A stretch of 64,000 nt of DNA from VRUE01 sp036271315 (GCA_036271315.1 DATBAV010000005.1:1-64000); one strand, 5' to 3'; counted from the first letter of the stretch, positions 31,794-41,364 are shown. Translations and numbers: made by a program. The notes: generated from the sequence alone by a model not told the origin.

Positions 31794-33473
31794 ATGGAGG
31801 CTCCTCCGCCCGGAAGAGTCCAATCGCTTGAGCGGCCGATGCGAATGGCGCTCTGGGCGGGCGGACCGATCGTTATCGGCGCATTCCTGCTCTGGGCGAC
31901 GCGGGGCCAGACCTTCTACGCAGACGAGTGGGCCTTCTTCACACGTTCGGCCGGTTTCAATGCCGAACGGCTACTCGCGCCGCATCAGGGCAACATGGTC
32001 CTCAGCACGGTGCTCGTCTACAAGCTCGTGCTGGCGCTTGTGGGGGCCGAGAATCACCTCGCCTTCCGCCTGGTCTGGATTGGCCTCGACCTTCTCTGCG
32101 CCTGGCTGCTCTTTAGCCTGCTGCGAGTGAGGGTCGGCGATTTCGCCGCCCTGGCGGGGGCGTTGCTCGTCTCGGTCTTCGGCGCCGGCTGGGAGTTCTT
32201 CGGCAGCTCGCTCGGGATCACGGCGTTCGTCTGCGTGGCCGGGGGGCTGGGCGGATTGCTGGCCCTGGAACGAAGACGCAAAGACTGGGACGCCCTGGCT
32301 TGCCTCTTGCTCGCGATCAGTCTCGCCTCGCTCAGCACCGGCCTGGCGTTTCTGGCTGGAGCCGCGGCGCTGATCGTAATTGGGCCGCAATGGCGGCGGC
32401 GGATCTTCGTCGTGGCGATCCCGCTGCTGCTTTACGCAGCTTGGACGCTATGGGCCCGCAAATACAACTCATCCGGGGTCACCGTCGAGACCGTCGCCTC
32501 GGCCCCGGCCTCGATGGTCGATTCGCTGGCTTCGGCCAGCTCGGCCCTGTTCGGCGCTTTCCGCATCCCCGGTCCCGGCGAAGAAGGGGCTTCGAAGCTG
32601 GTCACTTTCGTAAATAAGGAACCGGGTTATTTGCTCGGCGGCTTGCTTGTGGTGGCGCTCGCCTGGCGGATCGGGACAGCGGGCTTCAAGGCTCGCGTGG
32701 CGGTGCCATTGACGATGCTCTTCGTCTACTGGCTCTCGCTGGCGTTGGTCTCACCGGCGCGGATTCCCAGCACGGGCCGCTACCAATACGCAGCATCGAT
32801 CTTCATCCTGCTCTTGCTTGCCGAGGCGTGGCGGGGCTGGCGGCCTTCCCGTGGTGCGCAGGTCGGTATCGCCGTCGCCCTCCTGCTGGCGATTGTTCCC
32901 AACCTGGCAAACCTCGGCTACGCGAGTAAGTTCGTGCGGGAAACGAGTGCCAAGGACCGCGCGATCCTTGCCGTCGCCGACCACCTCGAAGACCGTGTCG
33001 CGCCGGGAACGATTCTGCAGCCGCCACCCTTCGGCATCGCCGAAGACATGGTGATCGATTCCGATGACTACTTCAGGGCAACCCGCGAGTTCGGTTCTCC
33101 AGGGGACACAATTGGGCAGCTACCAAGTGCCGGCCCGGCGGCCCGCGACGTGGCTGACCGCGAGTTCGTCTACCTGCTTGGTTTTGCCCCCGAGCCAGCA
33201 GCGGCTCTGCCAACGCATCGCTGTCGTACGGTGGCGCCGGGCGAAATAGGGCTTCCGGGTTTCCCGGTCCCGACCGGAGGATTCGCCTTTCAGTCCACTG
33301 ATGGCAGCGACGTCACAGTCGGCTTGCGTCGCTACGGCGACGACTATTTCCGCTTCGAACCGTCGAGTGGGGGAGGCCCGTTCCGCCTCGCCGTAGGCGC
33401 AGACGGGATCGCGCGCCCGTGGTTCGCCGCCCTTGAAGCGAGTGCCCAGGTCAGGGTTTGCGCGCTGAGTTAG
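31794..33473 (+). CDS. Multi-span membrane protein, possible GT-C glycosyltransferase
   Basis: 559 residues from ATG 31794. About ten hydrophobic segments run from MALWAGGPIVIGAFLLWAT to the mid-500s. An early extracytoplasmic loop has YADEWAFF, with acidic residues where GT-C enzymes of the GT39/DUF2029-like type carry their catalytic DE/DD. The C-terminal 150 residues are soluble (DYFRATREFG, DVTVGLRRYGDDYFRFE). A GT-C sugar transferase using a lipid donor is the best guess, but the family is not recognised. Its 3' end overlaps the convergent membrane gene by 23 bases. Confidence 0.55.
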   Translation: MEAPPPGRVQSLERPMRMALWAGGPIVIGAFLLWATRGQTFYADEWAFFTRSAGFNAERLLAPHQGNMVLSTVLVYKLVLALVGAENHLAFRLVWIGLDLLCAWLLFSLLRVRVGDFAALAGALLVSVFGAGWEFFGSSLGITAFVCVAGGLGGLLALERRRKDWDALACLLLAISLASLSTGLAFLAGAAALIVIGPQWRRRIFVVAIPLLLYAAWTLWARKYNSSGVTVETVASAPASMVDSLASASSALFGAFRIPGPGEEGASKLVTFVNKEPGYLLGGLLVVALAWRIGTAGFKARVAVPLTMLFVYWLSLALVSPARIPSTGRYQYAASIFILLLLAEAWRGWRPSRGAQVGIAVALLLAIVPNLANLGYASKFVRETSAKDRAILAVADHLEDRVAPGTILQPPPFGIAEDMVIDSDDYFRATREFGSPGDTIGQLPSAGPAARDVADREFVYLLGFAPEPAAALPTHRCRTVAPGEIGLPGFPVPTGGFAFQSTDGSDVTVGLRRYGDDYFRFEPSSGGGPFRLAVGADGIARPWFAALEASAQVRVCALS

Positions 33474-35367
33474 CGCGCCGGGCCGGGCTCTGAATGGCCC
33501 GGATCGGCAGCGTGTAGAAGTCGACCTTGATCGGGCCTTCGAGGCCAGGGCCGCTGATCGTGAAGGCGGCCGGATCGGGGGCCAAGGCGAACGGCTCTGG
33601 ATAGTCGGCATTGCGGGGGGCGCTGATCAGCAGCCCGTCTTCGGCCGTCCCCGGCACGAGGCGGAAGTTGGCGGCGCTCGCGGTGGACAGGTTGCCCCGG
33701 GTGAATTCGACGTAGCGTGGCTTCGCCCGGAAGAGCAGGGTGCGCACTCGTTCGAGGCCGCTCACCCCGACGCCGCGCAGGCGAGCGATCGTCAGGCTTC
33801 CCGGCGGTGCGGTTGGAACTGGAATCGGCGTGCCGAACCGTCCACTCTCGCTCGTCAGCGGCCTTTCCTGACCGCAGCGATAGGCGGTCCGGTGTAGGAG
33901 CATCCAGTAGCCGTTGATCAGGCTCGGACTGTAGGTGCAGAGCATCGTCAGCGTCGCCCGCGGTGGATTGAAACCGCTATAGCGGCCGTCGACCACGCCC
34001 GTATCGAGCTCGCGCAGGATTAGCGACGGGGCTCGCGAGGAGCGCAGCGCGTCAGTGTTCTCCCGGTCGAGCTCCGGCGTATAGGCGAGATAGTCCTGGA
34101 AGACCGGCAGCGGCCTCCAGTTGAGTCCGTAAGCCCAGGCGACGCTTGTCTGGAACGGGCTGACGTGAATTGGGCGGTCGCCGATCGCGGCGATGATCGC
34201 CGGGTCGACTGTTTCTTTGGCCTCGATTGCAGAGCGTCCAGCGTTGGTCGCGGCATAGCGGTGTGACGGCAAGAGCATCGTCCGGGTCAGATCGCGCGCC
34301 GCCTCGATGTGGGCGATCGGGTCGATTGCGCCGGAGGAGAAGTTGGCGGACACGGCGAGCACCGCGACTAGGCTGACGATCCCAGGCCAGGCGAGCGGTC
34401 GCTTCCAGCCGAGCACGAACCAGGCGGCGACGATCGCCGAGATGAAGAGGGCGACATGTCCATGGTCGGGCCTGATGAACCCTTCCTTGAAGCTGACGAA
34501 AGAAAAGAGCGCAATGAGACCGGTGAGCGCAAGGCGCCGCCGCTGCCCCAGGTCACGGTTGAGTACCCAGGTGGCGACCGTCGCGGCGACGCCGGCGCCG
34601 ATCGCAAGCAGGGCATTGCCCGAGGAGCCTGGATCGCTCAACACCATCGCTTCGGAGTGCCCCGAGATAACCGAGCGGGAAAGCGAGATGTAATCAGTGA
34701 GAGCGCCGAGCGGCTGCCCAGCCGCCAGCCAGAGCAGGATCAGGGCGGCGAAGAAGGCGCCTGCGAACTGAGCGAGCTGGACCATTCCCCGGCGGGGCGG
34801 ATCGGCGAGCAACGCTACCCCGCCGAGCAGCAATATCTCGATTCCGAGGTTCAGCTTGAGCAGGAGAGCGAACGCCGCGAGCGCTCCAATTGCGGGCGGA
34901 AACGCTGACCGCAGGCGCGGGCCGGCCCGCCCTGCGGCGACGCTCGCCGCCAGAATCAAGGCGATCGTCACAAGCGGCGAGCCGAGAAAGCTGCAGGCGA
35001 AGACGGCGACGACGACGGCGAAGAGGCGGTCGAAGATCCGCAGGGCAGCCCAGAGGACGAGCGTGCAGGCGAGGATGTGAACGATCGCCGTGTAGGCAAC
35101 GGCAGCGGCACCGAGGTCCTGGTACCAAAGCGTGGGCACCGCGAGAAAGCCGAGCGGCCCGTAGGTGAAGATCACGTCGCGGCCGAAGACGAGCCCGTCG
35201 TGCGTCGCCATTTGAAGACCTGCTCCCCAGGATGGATCGAGGCCCGGGGTCGGCGTCAGCGGCAGGGTCGGAAAGGTGAGGACGGCGACGACGAGGCCTA
35301 GGAAGGGCAATGACATGAACATCTGCTCGAGTTTCGCGAGCAATTCCGTCAGCTTGCCCCCCGCCAC
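33451..35367 (-). CDS. Large multi-span membrane protein, unknown
   Basis: 638 residues. The first 400 contain about ten membrane helices (e.g. FLGLVVAVLTFPTLPL, YTAIVHILACTLVLWAALRIF, IVSLVAVLAVSANF). An early periplasmic loop, LDPSWGAGLQMATHDGLVFGRDVIFTYGPLGFL, is distinctive for a group of hypothetical actinobacterial membrane proteins. The remaining residues form a soluble domain. It is likely involved in surface glycan assembly, by location. The residues that would show catalysis are not identifiable. Confidence 0.5.
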   Translation of the reverse strand: MAGGKLTELLAKLEQMFMSLPFLGLVVAVLTFPTLPLTPTPGLDPSWGAGLQMATHDGLVFGRDVIFTYGPLGFLAVPTLWYQDLGAAAVAYTAIVHILACTLVLWAALRIFDRLFAVVVAVFACSFLGSPLVTIALILAASVAAGRAGPRLRSAFPPAIGALAAFALLLKLNLGIEILLLGGVALLADPPRRGMVQLAQFAGAFFAALILLWLAAGQPLGALTDYISLSRSVISGHSEAMVLSDPGSSGNALLAIGAGVAATVATWVLNRDLGQRRRLALTGLIALFSFVSFKEGFIRPDHGHVALFISAIVAAWFVLGWKRPLAWPGIVSLVAVLAVSANFSSGAIDPIAHIEAARDLTRTMLLPSHRYAATNAGRSAIEAKETVDPAIIAAIGDRPIHVSPFQTSVAWAYGLNWRPLPVFQDYLAYTPELDRENTDALRSSRAPSLILRELDTGVVDGRYSGFNPPRATLTMLCTYSPSLINGYWMLLHRTAYRCGQERPLTSESGRFGTPIPVPTAPPGSLTIARLRGVGVSGLERVRTLLFRAKPRYVEFTRGNLSTASAANFRLVPGTAEDGLLISAPRNADYPEPFALAPDPAAFTISGPGLEGPIKVDFYTLPIRAIQSPARRANSARKP

Positions 35368-35416
35368 CGCGAGGATCCTAACTGCACCGTCGGCTCCGTA
35401 TTGATATTCAACCCGA

Positions 35417-36202
35417 ATGCCTAAGGCGAGCTCCCGAGTTGCATCGCAGCGTCCGCGCGTGGCCCCAGTGATGCTGAACCAGCTGGCGCGTTACAGCGCC
35501 GTGGTGCCTTTGGTCGAAGAGTGCAGCGGCGAGACGCTGCTCGAGGTGGGTAGCGGCAGCGAGGGTATTGCTCGCTTTGCTGATGGGCGTTGGGCGGTAA
35601 CCGTCTGCGATCGGGACTTCACCGATTACGGCTCCCTCGCCGAGGTTCCCGAGGATGGGCTCCGCAGGGTCCAGGGCGACGTCACCAAGCTGCCCTTCGC
35701 CGATCGTGAGTTCGACGTGGTCGTGGCGCTCGATCTGCTCGAGCACCTGCCTGCCGAGCTGCGGCCCGTTGCGCTCATCGAGCTGGCCCGGGTTAGCCGC
35801 TTCCGGCTCATTGCCGGTTGTCCCTGCGGCGACAGGGCGCTCGCCGCTGATCGTTCCCTCGCCCGTTACTACGCCGTCCAACCCCGGGCCACACCGCCTT
35901 GGTTGGTGGAGCACCTTGAAAACGGCTTCCCGGATGCCGACCTCCTCACTCACTCACTCACTCCTTTTGGGGCGGTGAGGCTGGTTCCAAACGACCGTGT
36001 CGGCGCTCATCTTGCCGTTTCGCTACTGGAGGGAACCCCCTACGTGGCCCGCTTGGCGCTTCGCCTCGCCCGTCGGCTCGAGCCTGGGATCGAACGGCCC
36101 GGTGGGACCTCATCGCCAAGTGCGCGGCGCTGGATCAATGCTCTGCGGGGCGGTGACCGCGAGCCCGCCTACCGCCAGATCGCCGTTCTCGACCGCGGCT
36201 GA
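35417..36202 (+). CDS. SAM-dependent methyltransferase
   Basis: 261 residues (ATG 35471 is a possible shorter start). LLEVGSGSEGIARFA (motif I), TVCDRDFTDY, VQGDVTKLPFADREFDVVVALDLLEHLPAELR and FRLIAGCPCGDRA resemble the Methyltransf_11 group. It contains a (CTCA)4 tract at 35945-35960 encoding LLTHSLTPF, a possible slippage site. It probably modifies a sugar or lipid intermediate of the locus. Confidence 0.7.
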   Translation: MPKASSRVASQRPRVAPVMLNQLARYSAVVPLVEECSGETLLEVGSGSEGIARFADGRWAVTVCDRDFTDYGSLAEVPEDGLRRVQGDVTKLPFADREFDVVVALDLLEHLPAELRPVALIELARVSRFRLIAGCPCGDRALAADRSLARYYAVQPRATPPWLVEHLENGFPDADLLTHSLTPFGAVRLVPNDRVGAHLAVSLLEGTPYVARLALRLARRLEPGIERPGGTSSPSARRWINALRGGDREPAYRQIAVLDRG

Positions 36203-36256
36203 TCCATGCTCAGCCGCGGTACCGCTGGCGGCGATGCGTCGCCATAGGATGTCTAC

Positions 36257-37213
36257 TTGGCCAAGCGTGCGCTGATTACCGGGATCACCGGCCAGGACGG
36301 CAGCTACCTCGCCGAGCTGCTGCTTGCCAAGGGCTACGACGTTCACGGTCTGGTTCGGCCGCGAACCGCAGAGGACGAGAAGCTCCAGGTTGACGAACGG
36401 GTCAGCCTGCACTTAGGGGACATGGGCAATCAGCAGTCGATTGCCGAGGCGATTCGGGTCTCCGAGCCCGACGAGGTCTACAACCTTGCCGCGCTTTCGC
36501 ATGTTGTGACCTCCTGGGGGCGGGCGACCGTGGCAGCGGACTGCACTGGAATCGGAGCTCTGCGCGTACTGGAGGCGATTCGCGAAATACGCCCGGATGC
36601 CCGCCTTTTCCAAGCGTCTTCGAGCGAGATCTTTCCTGGGTCCGGCGGAGTGCCCCAGGACGAGTCCACCCCCATATCCCCCAGGACTCCATACGGGGCC
36701 GCGAAGGCCTATGCGCACTTCCTCACCGCCAGTTATCGGAACCGCTACGGCTTGTTCGCCTGCTCGGGAATCCTCTTCAACCACGAGAGCCCCCGCCGAG
36801 GCCTCGAGTTTGTCTCCCGCAAGGTGTCGCGTGCCGCCGCGGCGATCAAGCTGGGGCTGGCCTCTGAGGTGATGTTGGGAAACCTGGAGAGCCGTCGCGA
36901 CTGGGGTTATGCCCCCGAGTTTGTCGATGCGATGTGGCGGATGTTGCAGCTAGACGAACCTGAAGACTTCGTAATAGGAACGGGCAGGGACCATTCGGTC
37001 CGCGACTTGGTTGATATCGCCTTCCAGGCGGTTGGCCTCGACCCCGACCAGTACCTGCGAATGGATCCCGCGTCCATGCGCTGGGAGGATCGAGATTTTG
37101 CGCTGGCGGATCCGAGCAAGGCCAGGGATCGCCTTGGATGGGTTGCGAGCACCGAGCTCGCCGAGCTGGTGCGGATGATGGTTGCTACCGACCTCGAGCA
37201 GCTACGCGCTTAG
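36257..37213 (+). CDS. gmd: GDP-mannose 4,6-dehydratase homologue 1
   Basis: 318 residues from TTG 36257, six bases after a TAGGAT hexamer. ALITGITGQDGSYLAELLL, PDEVYNLAALSHV, FQASSSEIFP, PYGAAKAYAHFLTASYRNRYGLFACSGILFNHESPRRGLEFVSRKVS and LGNLESRRDWGYAPEFVDAMW follow GMD closely, including the S-S-E and YxxxK catalytic residues and the NHESPRRG signature. GMD makes GDP-4-keto-6-deoxymannose. Compared with the second copy, the region after strand 2 (GLVRPRTAEDEKL) lacks the paired Arg and Ser residues that bind NADP phosphate, so cofactor use may differ. No RMD- or GMER-type partner is obvious. Confidence 0.85.
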   Translation: MAKRALITGITGQDGSYLAELLLAKGYDVHGLVRPRTAEDEKLQVDERVSLHLGDMGNQQSIAEAIRVSEPDEVYNLAALSHVVTSWGRATVAADCTGIGALRVLEAIREIRPDARLFQASSSEIFPGSGGVPQDESTPISPRTPYGAAKAYAHFLTASYRNRYGLFACSGILFNHESPRRGLEFVSRKVSRAAAAIKLGLASEVMLGNLESRRDWGYAPEFVDAMWRMLQLDEPEDFVIGTGRDHSVRDLVDIAFQAVGLDPDQYLRMDPASMRWEDRDFALADPSKARDRLGWVASTELAELVRMMVATDLEQLRA

Positions 37214-38520
37214 TTTTCCTCGACCCCTCCCGGCCCCACGATGTGGACCCGCGGAAGAGGCACGATGAACCTGCCTCCGCCTTCCAGGAAGGCGGACTCT
37301 CGCTCGAGAAACTCCTCGAGGAAATGCCAGGGGAGGACGAGGTAGTAGTCCGGTTTCATCGAGCGCGATTCTTCCTCGCTGACGATAGGAATATTGGTGC
37401 GGATTGTCCGCGACCCCCACTTGTCCTCGTTGCGATCGGCGGCGCAGGCGATCAGCTCGCTGTCGAGGCCGGCGTACTGAAGGATCGTGTTCCCCTTCGT
37501 CGATGCCCCATAGGCGTGGATCGACTTGCCTTGAGCGACGAGCGATCGACACAACTCCGAAAGTTCATCCCGCACCGTTTCTGAGCCCTTCGCGAACTCG
37601 GTATAGGGATCCGCCTTGTCGAGTCCGAGCTCGAACTCGCTCAGTCGCAGATTTTGGATCGCCTTGGCGTACTCCGGGCGGATCTGCCGTTGCTTGCCAT
37701 GGCCGATCATCAGCCTGATCGAGCCGCCGTTTACGTCGTTGACACTGGCCGCAACCGTTTCCAGGCCAGCGTCGGCGAAAAGCCGCTCGAGGACGGCCAG
37801 CGAGTAGTACTCCAGGTGCTCGTGGACGATCGCGTCGAAGGCGTTGCGCTCGAGCATCAGTGGCAGATAGTGGAGCTCCATGACCCAAACGCCGTCCTCG
37901 GCCAGGCTTGCGGCGACATCGCGAACGAAGTCAGCCGGATTCTCAAGGTCGTAGAACATCGCAATGCTGGTGATCACCTTGGCCTTGCGATTGGGATGTC
38001 GCTCTGCGAGGGGCGCGTGGGCGAAGAAATCGTTGACCACCTCATAGCCCTTGGCAACCGCATAGCGGGAGACGTCGGAGGGGTCGAAGCCCAGATAGTC
38101 GAGACTCTCGGTCTCGTACCCGTCGAGCAGAGTGCCGTCGTTGCAGCCAATGTCGATGACGAGGTCGCCGGCGGAAAGGCCGATCAGGCCCTCGGCTTCG
38201 CGAGCGATCTCGTGCAGGTTCTCGGTCATCGTCCGGTTGACCCCGCTGCGGTACCAATAAGAGCGGTAGAGGATCGAGCCGGGGACGGTGTGGCGGGTCT
38301 GGATCAAACCGCAGGCGTTCTGGTCCGCCGTCATGTCGCAGCGGACGAGTTCGAGGGGCACCAGGCGTTTGACCGGATCGGCGCCGCCAGGATCGGCGAA
38401 GGCACCGGCGATGCACTGGTCGCCGAGGTTGATCACTGGAGCCAGCTCAGTTGAGCCGCATATCCGGCAGCTCGTCCGAGTCCGCAAGCTGGTGGGGTTC
38501 GACTGGGCGGCCTCTGGCAC
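37210..38520 (-). CDS. Sugar C-methyltransferase-like protein (Zn-binding N-domain, MT domain, C-domain)
   Basis: 436 residues in three parts. The N-terminal zinc module is CRICGSTELAPVINLGDQCIAGAF with a later VRCDM and ACGL. A SAM domain follows with VIDIGCNDGTLLDGYE and FDPSDVSRY. The C-terminal domain has HAYGASTKGNTILQYAGL. This is the three-domain layout of TylC3/NovU-type deoxysugar C-3 methyltransferases, which act on dTDP- or GDP-4-keto sugars. It is placed between the two GMD genes, so its substrate could be a GDP-4-keto-6-deoxyhexose. The 3' end overlaps gmd copy 1 by four bases. Confidence 0.85.
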   Translation of the reverse strand: MPEAAQSNPTSLRTRTSCRICGSTELAPVINLGDQCIAGAFADPGGADPVKRLVPLELVRCDMTADQNACGLIQTRHTVPGSILYRSYWYRSGVNRTMTENLHEIAREAEGLIGLSAGDLVIDIGCNDGTLLDGYETESLDYLGFDPSDVSRYAVAKGYEVVNDFFAHAPLAERHPNRKAKVITSIAMFYDLENPADFVRDVAASLAEDGVWVMELHYLPLMLERNAFDAIVHEHLEYYSLAVLERLFADAGLETVAASVNDVNGGSIRLMIGHGKQRQIRPEYAKAIQNLRLSEFELGLDKADPYTEFAKGSETVRDELSELCRSLVAQGKSIHAYGASTKGNTILQYAGLDSELIACAADRNEDKWGSRTIRTNIPIVSEEESRSMKPDYYLVLPWHFLEEFLERESAFLEGGGRFIVPLPRVHIVGPGGVEEN

Positions 38521-38592
38521 GGCGCGGCACGCTACCAGCTAAGGCGAGGGGCCACGATTTCGTCGGACCGCAATCGAATGTACGCTCCCGGC

Positions 38593-39579
38593 GTGGCAAG
38601 CAAGCGCGCCCTCATCACAGGAGTCACCGGCCAAGACGGCAGCTACCTGGCCGAGCTGCTGCTCGAAAAGGGTTACGAGGTACATGGCATGGTCCGGCGG
38701 CTCTCGAGCGAGAACCACGACCGTTTGCAGCAGATCAGGGATCGCATCAGTCTGCACACGGGCGATTTGCTCGATCAGCGCTCTCTGGTTGACGTGATTC
38801 GGCGTTCCGAGCCCGATGAGATCTACAACCTGGCCGCCATGTCCTTCGTCGCCGCGTCTTGGACCCAGCCGACGCTGACCGCTGAGTTCACCGGCGTCGG
38901 GGTCACGAGGCTGCTCGAGGCGGTGAGGGAAACTCGTCCCGAGGCACGCTTCTATCAGGCCTCCTCGAGCGAGATGTTTGGCAAGGTCCTGGAGACGCCT
39001 CAGAGCGAGACGACGCCCTTCTACCCACGCAGTCCCTATGGAGTGGCGAAGGTCTACGGCCATTTCATCACCGTCAACTACCGCGAGAGCTACGGTCTCT
39101 TCGCCTGCTCGGGAATCCTCTTTAACCACGAGAGCCCTCGTCGCGGCCTCGAGTTCGTGACCCGGAAGGTCACCCACGCAGCTGCCGCGATCAAGCTGGG
39201 GCTTGCCGACGAGCTTGCCCTCGGCAACCTCGACGCCCGTCGTGACTGGGGTTACGCGCCCGACTACGTCGAGGCGATGTGGCTCATGTTGCAGCAACCG
39301 GAGGCCGAGGACTTCGTGATCGGCACTGGCAAGGACCACACGGTCAGGGAACTGGTCGATATCGCCTTTGCTGAGGTTGAGCTCGAGCCGAAGGACTACG
39401 TCCGCCAGGACTCTGAGTTCATGCGCCCAGCGGAGGTCGACTTGCTGATCGCCGATCCGGCCAAGGCAAAAGAGGAGCTTGGCTGGGCGCCGAAGGTGGA
39501 CTTCGAGGAATTGGTCCGGCTGATGGTTCGGGCCGACCTCGAGCGTCTCCGTGCGGGCGTTCCTACCGCTTCGGCCTGA
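38593..39579 (+). CDS. gmd: GDP-mannose 4,6-dehydratase homologue 2
   Basis: 328 residues from GTG 38593, chosen because it aligns with the start of copy 1 (an ATG five codons upstream is possible). ALITGVTGQDGSYLAELLLEKGYEVHGMVRRLSSENHDRL keeps the RR-SS NADP signature. PDEIYNLAAMSFV, FYQASSSEMFG, PYGVAKVYGHFITVNYRESYGLFACSGILFNHESPRRGLEFVTRKV and RDWGYAPDYVEAMW complete it. It looks fully functional. It is clearly paralogous to copy 1, 1.4 kb upstream. Confidence 0.88.
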   Translation: MASKRALITGVTGQDGSYLAELLLEKGYEVHGMVRRLSSENHDRLQQIRDRISLHTGDLLDQRSLVDVIRRSEPDEIYNLAAMSFVAASWTQPTLTAEFTGVGVTRLLEAVRETRPEARFYQASSSEMFGKVLETPQSETTPFYPRSPYGVAKVYGHFITVNYRESYGLFACSGILFNHESPRRGLEFVTRKVTHAAAAIKLGLADELALGNLDARRDWGYAPDYVEAMWLMLQQPEAEDFVIGTGKDHTVRELVDIAFAEVELEPKDYVRQDSEFMRPAEVDLLIADPAKAKEELGWAPKVDFEELVRLMVRADLERLRAGVPTASA

Positions 39580-39593
39580 CCGAACAATCGCGG

Positions 39594-40442
39594 TTAGATC
39601 GTCACGCTGGCACAGGCAACCGCTCGCGCCGCGGCGGCTTTGTCCTCCGGCCAGCGGGCTTCTCTGGTGAAGTCGTGGTAGACGGCGTCTGCTGCTCCAG
39701 CCGCGTCGCTGAGGTTCCAGCCGTTGCTGTCGTAGGCGAAGATCTCCACCTTCGCCTCCTTCGGCTCGAGCGACTCGACCAGGTCGTTGACGTCCGCCTC
39801 GTCGAGCTGGCGCGACCAGCCCATATCGATCCTCTTGCCGAACGGGACGCTGATCAATATGCGGCCGCCGGGCTTTGTCACGCGGCGGAGCTCTGCGAGG
39901 GCAAGCTTGGTCTCCACCTGGGGATCCGGGACCTGACCGGCGTCATCGCCGTAGAAGGTGTTGTCCATCCCGACGTGCTCGAGCGTCGAAAGCGAGAACA
40001 CGGTGTCAAACCAATCGTCCGCGAAAGGCAGCTCCCTCATGTCGCCGTAGTGGTAAGAGACGCCGAGCTCGGGAAAGGATTCGGGCTCCGGAGCGAGGGT
40101 CGAGATCGTCAGCGAGTCGAGGCCCGGCAGGAACCTCGGCAGGAGAAAGGAGTGGTTGAGGATCGAGCCGGCATCGAGTGCCTTTCCGGCTGGCGAGGCC
40201 GCGAGCAGCCACGGGTACTCGATCACCCGCTCGTCGAAGCCGTAGCCGAGGCCGCCGGGGAGCCTTTCGCCGCGCTGAATCGCCTCGACGAGCTGGTTGC
40301 AGTCGACCGCAGCTTCGAGCAAGCGCTGCCGCCTGCGCATGTAGGTGCGCCGCCACTGCCTCAGCGGCGGCCGGTAGCCGCTCGCGAGCCTCGCCAGGCA
40401 GTCGCCCCCGCTCACGCCCGCGGTCCCCGACTCATGTGGCAT
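39594..40442 (-). CDS. Methyltransferase-like protein
   Basis: 282 residues from ATG 40442, overlapping the stop of the upstream glycosyltransferase by 11 bases. Core: LDAGSILNHSFLLPRFLPGLDSLTISTL, YHYGDMRELPFADDWFDTVFSLSTLEHVGMDN, AELRRVTKPGGRILISVPFG. The glycine-rich motif I is weak (ALDAGSILN instead of GxGxG), so it may bind SAM poorly or be a divergent member. It is the last gene of a leftward glycosyltransferase unit. Confidence 0.65.
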   Translation of the reverse strand: MPHESGTAGVSGGDCLARLASGYRPPLRQWRRTYMRRRQRLLEAAVDCNQLVEAIQRGERLPGGLGYGFDERVIEYPWLLAASPAGKALDAGSILNHSFLLPRFLPGLDSLTISTLAPEPESFPELGVSYHYGDMRELPFADDWFDTVFSLSTLEHVGMDNTFYGDDAGQVPDPQVETKLALAELRRVTKPGGRILISVPFGKRIDMGWSRQLDEADVNDLVESLEPKEAKVEIFAYDSNGWNLSDAAGAADAVYHDFTREARWPEDKAAAARAVACASVTI

Positions 40443-41364
40443 GGCGGCGACGGCGCAGCGAGAGCGCTTCGCGGGCACCGATCTCGAGCAGGCCGTCGGC
40501 AGGGGGTGTCTTGCGGGGAAGCTTCTTGGCGGCGCGCCATCCGGCGATCCTTCCATATAGGCCTTTGGCCGTACGGTGAGCGGAGATCTGGCCGGCGCAG
40601 ATGACGGCCTCGACCGCCACCGCCCTGGCAAGAGCTCGTGGCTTGTGCCCAAAGCCATAGGCCCGCAGTAGGTAGCCGCGGCTCCAGCCGGTCATCGCGT
40701 ACTTGCGGCCGGTGTTCGCGCCGAGTGTTTCCGAGTAAGCGTGCACGCCGCGCGCCTTGCCGGCGAGCCGGCAACGATAGCCCGCCTTCCGCATCCGCAG
40801 GGCCAGGTCGAGGTCCTCGTAGTAGAGGAAGATCCGCTCGTCGAAGCCTCCGACAGCCTCGAAGGCGGCCCGTCGGTAGAGGGCCGCGCCGCCGGTGGGG
40901 CCGAGTGGATCGCCGACTGACTCGAGCGCCCTGAGCGGCTCTCCGCTGAGGTAGTCAAAACCGAGCAGGGTGCTGTCGGCGACGACGCCGGCTGAGTCGA
41001 TCCGGCTCGGGTCGCGTTCGCTTACAAGCACACCCGCCACGGCATCGACGCCCGGCTCGAGCGCCGCGACCAGCTCGGCGACGAATCCGGGCTCGGCCGT
41101 GACGTCATCGTTCAAGAAGATGATCGGATCGCCGGGGGCCTCGGCGACGGCACGGTTGAGCGCGGTTCCAAAGCCCAGGTTGGCGCCGAACTCAACAGCC
41201 TTGGCCCACGGAAAGCTCTCACGCACCAGCGTACCGCCGACCCCGTCCGCACTGTTATCGGCGATCACGACGTCGGGCCGCAGATCCTGAGCTTCCAGTG
41301 CCCGCAGCGTTTTCGCGAGCCGCTCCCCGGCTCGCAACGTCGGTATGTAGACGGTTGGATTCAA
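40432..41364 (-). CDS. Family 2 glycosyltransferase, rhamnosyltransferase-like
   Basis: 310 residues. VYIPTLRAGERLAKTLRALEAQ, VVIADNSADGVGGTLV, NLGFGTALNRAVAEAPGDPIIFLNDDVTAEPGFV (DXD-like NDD), PTGGAALYRRAAFEAVGGFDERIFLYYEDLDLALRMRKAGYRC. The last block is the acceptor/catalytic region of the GT2 rhamnosyltransferase group. Cytoplasmic, and probably uses dTDP-L-rhamnose from the rml genes. Overlaps the next upstream glycosyltransferase by ATGA. Confidence 0.87.
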   Translation of the reverse strand: MNPTVYIPTLRAGERLAKTLRALEAQDLRPDVVIADNSADGVGGTLVRESFPWAKAVEFGANLGFGTALNRAVAEAPGDPIIFLNDDVTAEPGFVAELVAALEPGVDAVAGVLVSERDPSRIDSAGVVADSTLLGFDYLSGEPLRALESVGDPLGPTGGAALYRRAAFEAVGGFDERIFLYYEDLDLALRMRKAGYRCRLAGKARGVHAYSETLGANTGRKYAMTGWSRGYLLRAYGFGHKPRALARAVAVEAVICAGQISAHRTAKGLYGRIAGWRAAKKLPRKTPPADGLLEIGAREALSLRRRRHAT

